Assembly (NCBI GenBank): GCA_017458865.1
Contig: JAFSZW010000208.1
Location: 1 to 10,488, forward strand
Source of the DNA: Clostridia bacterium
GTDB lineage: Bacteria > Bacillota > Clostridia > Christensenellales > Aristaeellaceae
Direction: 5' to 3'
Length of the DNA: 10,488 bases
Shown here: piece by piece, positions 6,969 through 10,488 of the stretch
Layout: every line of letters starts with the position of its first letter
How positions within the stretch are numbered: the first letter of the stretch is position 1
Notes under the pieces: model-generated
Told to the model about the DNA's origin: nothing
What the model saw: the letters and a program-made list of their open reading frames with translations, nothing else
The model's database searches: none
Position numbers and translations under genes: made by a program

Positions 6969-7002
6969 ACCGGGCTTTTCGGTACAGACCGGAAGGCCCG
7001 GT
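6969..7002 (+). promoter_or_regulatory. Intercistronic hairpin between araB and araD
   Basis: ACCGGGCTTTTCGGT (6969-6983) pairs along 15 bp, with two G-T wobbles, with ACCGGAAGGCCCGGT (6988-7002) around the loop ACAG. A second small hairpin, CCTGT-ACTG-ACAGG, follows at 7007-7020. Neither has a T tract, so read-through into araD is expected. Likely roles are mRNA processing, stability or partial attenuation; which of these is not shown by the sequence. Confidence 0.6.
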
Positions 7003-7053
7003 AATGCCTGTACTGACAGGTATACATTACACAACTGAAGAGGAGAGACAGAT

Positions 7054-7755
7054 ATGCTGGAGAAACTCAAACAGGCGGTATATGAGGCCAATATGCGTCT
7101 TCCTGAGATGCACCTGGTGACGTTCACATGGGGCAATGTTTCCGGAATTGACAGGGAAAAGGGCCTTATGGTCATCAAGCCGTCCGGCGTTGAATATGAG
7201 AACCTGAAACCCGAGGACATGGTTGTCATGGATCTGGATGGAAACAAGGTAGAGGGCAGGTACAATCCGTCCACGGATACCAAGACGCACATCGTCCTTT
7301 ACAAGGCGTTTCCGCAGATTGGCGGCGTTGTGCATACGCACAGCCCGTATGCTGTCGGCTGGGGACAGGCCGGCCGCGACATTCCGTGCTATGGGACCAC
7401 GCATGCAGATTATTTCTACGGCTCAGTTCCGTGCGCGAGGAGCCTGACCGCGGAGGAAATTGAAGAGGATTACGAGTACAATACTGGCAAGGTCATTGAG
7501 GAGACGTTCCGCGAGCGGAACCTGAATCCGGTTTATGTGCCGGCGGTCATCTGCCGCAATCATGGCCCGTTTACCTGGGGCAAGGATCCCGCACAGGCGG
7601 TATATCATGCCGGCGTGCTGGAAGAGGTGGCAAAGATGGCGATGTACACGATCCAGATTGATCTTGCTACGCCTGCTGCGCCGCAGCATATCCAGGACAA
7701 GCACTTCATGCGCAAGCATGGACCGAACGCTTATTACGGACAGGGCAACGCCTGA
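7054..7755 (+). CDS. araD: L-ribulose-5-phosphate 4-epimerase
   Basis: A 233-residue class II aldolase-fold enzyme that interconverts L-ribulose-5-phosphate and D-xylulose-5-phosphate, the last step of L-arabinose entry to the pentose phosphate pathway. It aligns over its whole length with E. coli AraD as I recall it. Zinc ligands are seen as H94 and H96 in VHTHS and H170 in NHGPFTWG. The catalytic residues known from E. coli are present one position earlier: D119 in GTTHADYFYG and Y228 in YYGQ near the C terminus. The N-terminal TWGNVSG and KPSGVEY segments, which bind the substrate phosphate, are conserved. Length matches the family (about 231). AGGAGA (7041-7046) precedes the ATG by 7 nt. 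It lies 113 nt after araB and is ended by a terminator. araA is not nearby. Confidence 0.93.
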   Translation: MLEKLKQAVYEANMRLPEMHLVTFTWGNVSGIDREKGLMVIKPSGVEYENLKPEDMVVMDLDGNKVEGRYNPSTDTKTHIVLYKAFPQIGGVVHTHSPYAVGWGQAGRDIPCYGTTHADYFYGSVPCARSLTAEEIEEDYEYNTGKVIEETFRERNLNPVYVPAVICRNHGPFTWGKDPAQAVYHAGVLEEVAKMAMYTIQIDLATPAAPQHIQDKHFMRKHGPNAYYGQGNA

Positions 7756-7763
7756 TATGTACA

Positions 7764-7796
7764 GCCTCTCCGGAACACGCCGGAGAGGTGTTTTTT
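7764..7796 (+). terminator. Terminator of the araBD operon
   Basis: CCTCTCCGG (7765-7773) and CCGGAGAGG (7780-7788) form a perfect 9-bp stem with the loop AACACG, extended by a G-T pair, and TTTTTT follows at 7791-7796. Confidence 0.9.
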
Positions 7797-7818
7797 GTGC
7801 TGAGCGAAACTGCATACG

Positions 7819-7844
7819 AAAAAGCCAGCCGGCAAGCGGCTGGC
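7819..7844 (-). terminator. Terminator of the sortase gene
   Basis: GCCAGCCG (7824-7831) and CGGCTGGC (7837-7844) form a perfect 8-bp stem. Read on the minus strand the stem is followed by TTTTT (plus-strand A run at 7819-7823), as expected for the gene that ends at 7911. It faces the araD terminator. Confidence 0.82.
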
Positions 7845-7910
7845 AATTGATATGGATAGACTTGATATGGAGACGAGAGCCTCTGCATCTGAGCAGTGGA
7901 GGTTAGTCGG

Positions 7911-10073
7911 TTACTGCCTTACGGATGCTGAAACCAGCTCGCGAAGGCGCTGCGGGGTCTCGTTTTCCCGGCATCTTCTGGCAACGATGATCAGCCGGTC
8001 TTTATCAAGGCAGGTGGAAAGCGTGATGAGCGCATCCTCTGGCCGGACATCTACCGGAACGGCGTACATGGAGCGGGACGCGAGCTCGTCAATATAGGCG
8101 GCGAATGCGGCATCCGTCCGGAAGGTGGCATGGGTGAAGTAATTGAGGAAAGCCGGGTCAGATGGTGTCATGGACACCTGAAGTACGGCAAAGATGACAT
8201 ATGTCTCATGTGCCCAGATGGATGAAAAGTCGATCAGGCAGTTCGTTCTGAGGAAGGACGGATTTGACTTGTACTGAACAAGGCGGCCGAACATACTGCC
8301 ATCCCGCATGTTATGCCCGTGGATGAGCAGGTTCTGTGTCCTGGCCTTGAAAGGATGGTTCTCATCAAGGAAGATCGTTCCCGAGGTGTTCTTTTGTTTG
8401 TTGAAATCATGCTTCAGGTAGTATGAATTGTCCCTGTAGACTACGGGGAGATCCAGCACGCCGCTGATATTGATCCATCCGATTAGGTCGGTATTGTCAT
8501 AGTAGAGTGCAGCCATTTCGGGCAGCGCATCGCCGCCGATTCGGTGATACATTGTCGTTGTTACAGCCTGTGGCTGTTTCAGCGTGCGCCCCGGGGCAGG
8601 GTCTGAGGCGGTTTCCGTAAGCTCCGCATCGACGAGTGCCTCATAAAGGCTCAGAAGGTCATCTGGTGCGGCCTCTTCACTGCCTTCCGGCGATGCTGCT
8701 TCAATATCCGGCAGCGTATAGATCACAAGTTTCTGGGGATCGACACCGGCAGCGGCCTGAGTATGCTTTTCAGCCAGTCTCGTATAGAGATCATCAGTCC
8801 GGATGCTGCGAAAGGCGATCCGCGAGATCATGACCAGCGAAAACAGTGCAGTTCCGGTGAGCAAAGCTATTATCCCGAGACGAATCCATGTGCTATGGGA
8901 TGCGGCGCTTTTTCGGTGCCTGCCATTTGCCTCGCTGTGATGGCGACGCCTATGTGCTGCCTGGTTACCGGCGTCATCTGTTCGGACTGCCCTGCGTGCA
9001 TCCGAAATGGACGAACTGCTTTTCCGCCGTCTTCCGGCTGGAATTTCATCAGACGCGTTTCCGGGATCTCTGCGGGATATGCGTTTCTTTTCCGGCGCCT
9101 CCAGGTCATTCTGGTGGATACGCTCAGATGGACGGGTCTCAGTAGAATGCCTTATGCCTGCCCCGCCTGCAGTTCCTGTTTCTGAGACTGGCGGAGGTGC
9201 AGAAACTCTGCGCTGGATGGCGTCAGATGTGAGTCCCCGCTTTGCAGGATGCCCGGGCAAATCCGGTTTGACATTGGCGCTATCCGGTTTTGCGTATGCA
9301 GTATCTGAACCAGTTCGGGCTATACCGGCACGGTGCCGGATTGCCTCATTCGCGCGTGCCTGGTCGGCCCGCTGCAAAGTGTTTGCAGGGCGTGCAGAAT
9401 CATCTTTCTGCATTTGGTGGGCAGTTTCCGTGGTTCCGGCAGAATTGGGTGTCACTGGGACGGCAAGGCGGGGCGAAACTGGTTCTGCCCGAGTTGAATG
9501 GGAAACTGGTGCAGCACCCGCATATTCCGGCGGCGTTGCAGCCCTTTGGCGGATAGCATCGGCTGCCTGAGGATGCACTGCATGCTGTTCACTGAAAACC
9601 GGGCTGTTTCCGGTTCTGTCTCCTGCGGAGATGGCTTGAGCAGATGGCTCATCCATAGCAGTGCGTTGCCGGATAAAGGCAGCCGTTCGTGTCTGTTCGG
9701 CGCGATGTATAAAGGCGGCAGAATCAACGGTATTGCGGGAATCTGGCGAACGCATATCCCATTTTGGCGATAAGCTGACGTTGTTTCCTGCAGGCATTAA
9801 AGGATTGCCGGGCCCACTGGTAAATGATGTCGGATTCATGGAAGGATCCCGTGTGACTGCGGAATGGGGAAGGAGATCTCCCGATTTGTAGGGTGGACCG
9901 GTATCGTCCTGACACTGCGGAGCGGTTTTGCCCGGCATAAAACAGGTCTGTTCCGGTTCAGGGGTTTGGAGCACTCGTCGCCGCCTGGCGGCTGTGGGGC
10001 GCTCCGATGTGATTTCAGATGGAGGGGCAGCACAGGAGTTTTCCGCTTGACGTTTTCGCTCAATATCTGACAA
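7911..10073 (-). CDS. Class B sortase with long repeat-bearing cytoplasmic N-terminus
   Basis: A 720-residue membrane-anchored transpeptidase-like protein, more than twice the length usual for sortase B. Residues about 396-419 (IRLGIIALLTGTALFSLVMI) form one membrane helix. The catalytic domain, about 508-700, has IGWINISG, the catalytic His as H587 in LIHGHN, Cys as C688 in LSTC, and Arg as R693 in RLIIVARR. Residues 1-395 should lie in the cytoplasm: rich in Arg, Ala, Pro and Ser, strongly basic just before the helix, and carrying degenerate copies of an A-I-R-x-R-A motif (near 134, 174, 245, 286). Start is TTG, complement of 10071-10073, with AAGGAGGT 8 nt upstream. No protein with an NPxTx-like sorting signal is encoded nearby. 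The sortase call is secure; the role of the N-terminal half is unknown. Confidence 0.88.
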   Translation of the reverse strand: MSDIERKRQAENSCAAPPSEITSERPTAARRRRVLQTPEPEQTCFMPGKTAPQCQDDTGPPYKSGDLLPHSAVTRDPSMNPTSFTSGPGNPLMPAGNNVSLSPKWDMRSPDSRNTVDSAAFIHRAEQTRTAAFIRQRTAMDEPSAQAISAGDRTGNSPVFSEQHAVHPQAADAIRQRAATPPEYAGAAPVSHSTRAEPVSPRLAVPVTPNSAGTTETAHQMQKDDSARPANTLQRADQARANEAIRHRAGIARTGSDTAYAKPDSANVKPDLPGHPAKRGLTSDAIQRRVSAPPPVSETGTAGGAGIRHSTETRPSERIHQNDLEAPEKKRISRRDPGNASDEIPAGRRRKSSSSISDARRAVRTDDAGNQAAHRRRHHSEANGRHRKSAASHSTWIRLGIIALLTGTALFSLVMISRIAFRSIRTDDLYTRLAEKHTQAAAGVDPQKLVIYTLPDIEAASPEGSEEAAPDDLLSLYEALVDAELTETASDPAPGRTLKQPQAVTTTMYHRIGGDALPEMAALYYDNTDLIGWINISGVLDLPVVYRDNSYYLKHDFNKQKNTSGTIFLDENHPFKARTQNLLIHGHNMRDGSMFGRLVQYKSNPSFLRTNCLIDFSSIWAHETYVIFAVLQVSMTPSDPAFLNYFTHATFRTDAAFAAYIDELASRSMYAVPVDVRPEDALITLSTCLDKDRLIIVARRCRENETPQRLRELVSASVRQ

Positions 10074-10080
10074 AACGGTG

Positions 10081-10088
10081 ACCTCCTT
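10081..10088 (-). promoter_or_regulatory. Strong RBS that fixes the TTG start of the sortase
   Basis: The minus strand reads AAGGAGGT, CACCGTTT, then TTG TCA GAT. It is a full-length Shine-Dalgarno match at ideal spacing, so TTG is accepted over the distant internal ATG codons. Confidence 0.75.
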
Positions 10089-10098
10089 CCGTCACAGA

Positions 10099-10120
10099 AT
10101 GCTATAACACATTATAGCAT
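10099..10120. promoter_or_regulatory. Palindrome overlapping the sortase -10 box, possible operator
   Basis: ATGCTATAA (10099-10107) and TTATAGCAT (10112-10120) are exact reverse complements around CACA. The palindrome covers the minus-strand -10 box, so a dimeric repressor bound here would block the promoter. With a 4-nt loop it could also fold in the 5' end of the transcript. Confidence 0.5.
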
Positions 10121-10138
10121 ATCGATATCGAATTGCAA
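10111..10138 (-). promoter_or_regulatory. Candidate promoter of the sortase gene
   Basis: On the minus strand TTGCAA (10133-10138) is followed after 16 bp by a perfect TATAAT (plus-strand ATTATA, 10111-10116). Transcription would start near 10104, about 30 nt before the TTG start. Confidence 0.55.
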
Positions 10139-10153
10139 CGGGAATTCCGGACA

Positions 10154-10187
10154 AAATTTGGTCGTTTTGGCAGAAATTGGTCGTCTT
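10154..10187. repeat. Imperfect 19-bp direct repeats upstream of the sirtuin gene
   Basis: TTGGTCGT occurs at 10158-10165 and again at 10177-10184, each preceded by AAAT or AAA, a 19-bp period close to two helical turns. They lie in the 158-bp divergent region between sortase and sirtuin. I find no convincing plus-strand promoter there, so these repeats could be an activator or repressor site. Weak evidence. Confidence 0.35.
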
Positions 10188-10231
10188 TTGTGCTGCTTTA
10201 CAGCAGATGAACGTGGACAGGAGATAGATGG

Positions 10232-10488
10232 ATGCAGGCAGATACAGAAAAACTCCAGAATCTGGTGGATCAGGCAAAGCAGATCGTCTTCTTTGGCGGT
10301 GCAGGCGTATCGACAGGCAGCAGCATACCGGATTTTCGCGGAAAAAACGGACTTGAACAGCAGCAGTTCCATGGGCTTACCATGGGGATGATTCTGTCCA
10401 CTTCCTTTTTTCACATGCATCCGGATCTGTTTTATCAGTATTATCGCGCGAATCTGCTTTTCACGGATGCCAGGCCGAACGCGGCGCA
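10232..10488 (+). CDS. Sirtuin, NAD-dependent protein deacylase (partial, 5' end)
   Basis: The frame opens with ATG at 10232, 8 nt after AGGAG (10219-10223), and runs without a stop off the window end (85 full codons). Sirtuins remove acyl groups from protein lysines using NAD in the cytosol. The Rossmann-fold NAD-binding motif is clear: IVFFGGAGVSTGSSIPDFRG (residues 18-37). It is followed by NGL and by a helical segment with SFFHMHPDLFYQYYR typical of the Firmicutes CobB-like group. The motif is usually S-x-E-S-G-I-P-D-F-R; here the Glu is Gly29 and the Gly is Ser31. The acceptor His and zinc cysteines would lie beyond the window. A nearby in-frame-shifted ATG at 10228 reads a different frame and is rejected. 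Confidence 0.85.
   Translation, partial: MQADTEKLQNLVDQAKQIVFFGGAGVSTGSSIPDFRGKNGLEQQQFHGLTMGMILSTSFFHMHPDLFYQYYRANLLFTDARPNAA

Noticed and set aside
5402..7027. A 541-codon open frame on the minus strand opposite araB
   Set aside because: It is a shadow of the GC-rich araB codons. It has no ribosome binding site or recognisable domain and lies opposite a gene of secure identity.
9007..9570. A 187-codon plus-strand open frame inside the sortase N-terminal region
   Set aside because: It is antisense to low-complexity, high-GC coding sequence, rich in Arg, Ser and Cys as such shadows are, and has no Shine-Dalgarno site.

Overview
The window reads as chromosomal DNA of a low-to-mid GC Clostridia-type Firmicute, probably a gut or rumen anaerobe. 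Support: AGGAGG-type Shine-Dalgarno sites about 8 nt before most starts, two TTG starts, TATAAT promoters, short U-tailed terminators, a class B sortase, and a ribulokinase of the Lactobacillus/Clostridia type rather than the enterobacterial one. Genus cannot be named from the sequence alone.

Layout. (1) 1-1099 is eroded accessory DNA: a strong hairpin with near-symmetrical flanks, a 5'-truncated and frameshifted YhcG/DUF1016 nuclease remnant (about 122-741), then a gene-free stretch with two 41-bp direct repeats that resemble the end of an IS21-type insertion sequence, and a perfect 12-bp hairpin. (2) 1100-2260 (minus) is an MFS permease with a TTG start; its promoter region faces that of a 414-aa cytosolic DUF7309/DUF6930-like protein (2492-3736, plus). 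(3) 3981-5124 holds two small exported proteins in an apparent operon: a double bacterial SH3 protein and an acidic protein of unknown family, closed by a terminator. (4) 5339-7755 is an L-arabinose operon fragment, araB then araD, with a clear promoter, an intercistronic hairpin and a terminator; araA is absent here. (5) 7911-10073 (minus) is a 720-aa class B sortase with an unusual cytoplasmic N-terminal half of about 395 residues, basic and low in complexity, carrying degenerate repeats of an A-I-R-x-R-A motif. Its terminator faces the araD terminator. (6) From 10232 to the window end is the start of a sirtuin (NAD-dependent deacylase) gene, divergent from the sortase.

How they work together. 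AraB phosphorylates L-ribulose and AraD epimerises L-ribulose-5-P to D-xylulose-5-P, feeding the pentose phosphate pathway. The SH3 protein, its acidic partner and the sortase are all cell-envelope functions, but no sortase substrate with a sorting motif is visible here. The MFS, DUF7309/DUF6930 and sirtuin genes look like independent transcription units. I see no CRISPR array, tRNA, rRNA or intact mobile element. The points most worth a second look are the repeat-bearing cytoplasmic half of the sortase, the secreted SH3/acidic pair, and the palindrome over the sortase promoter.
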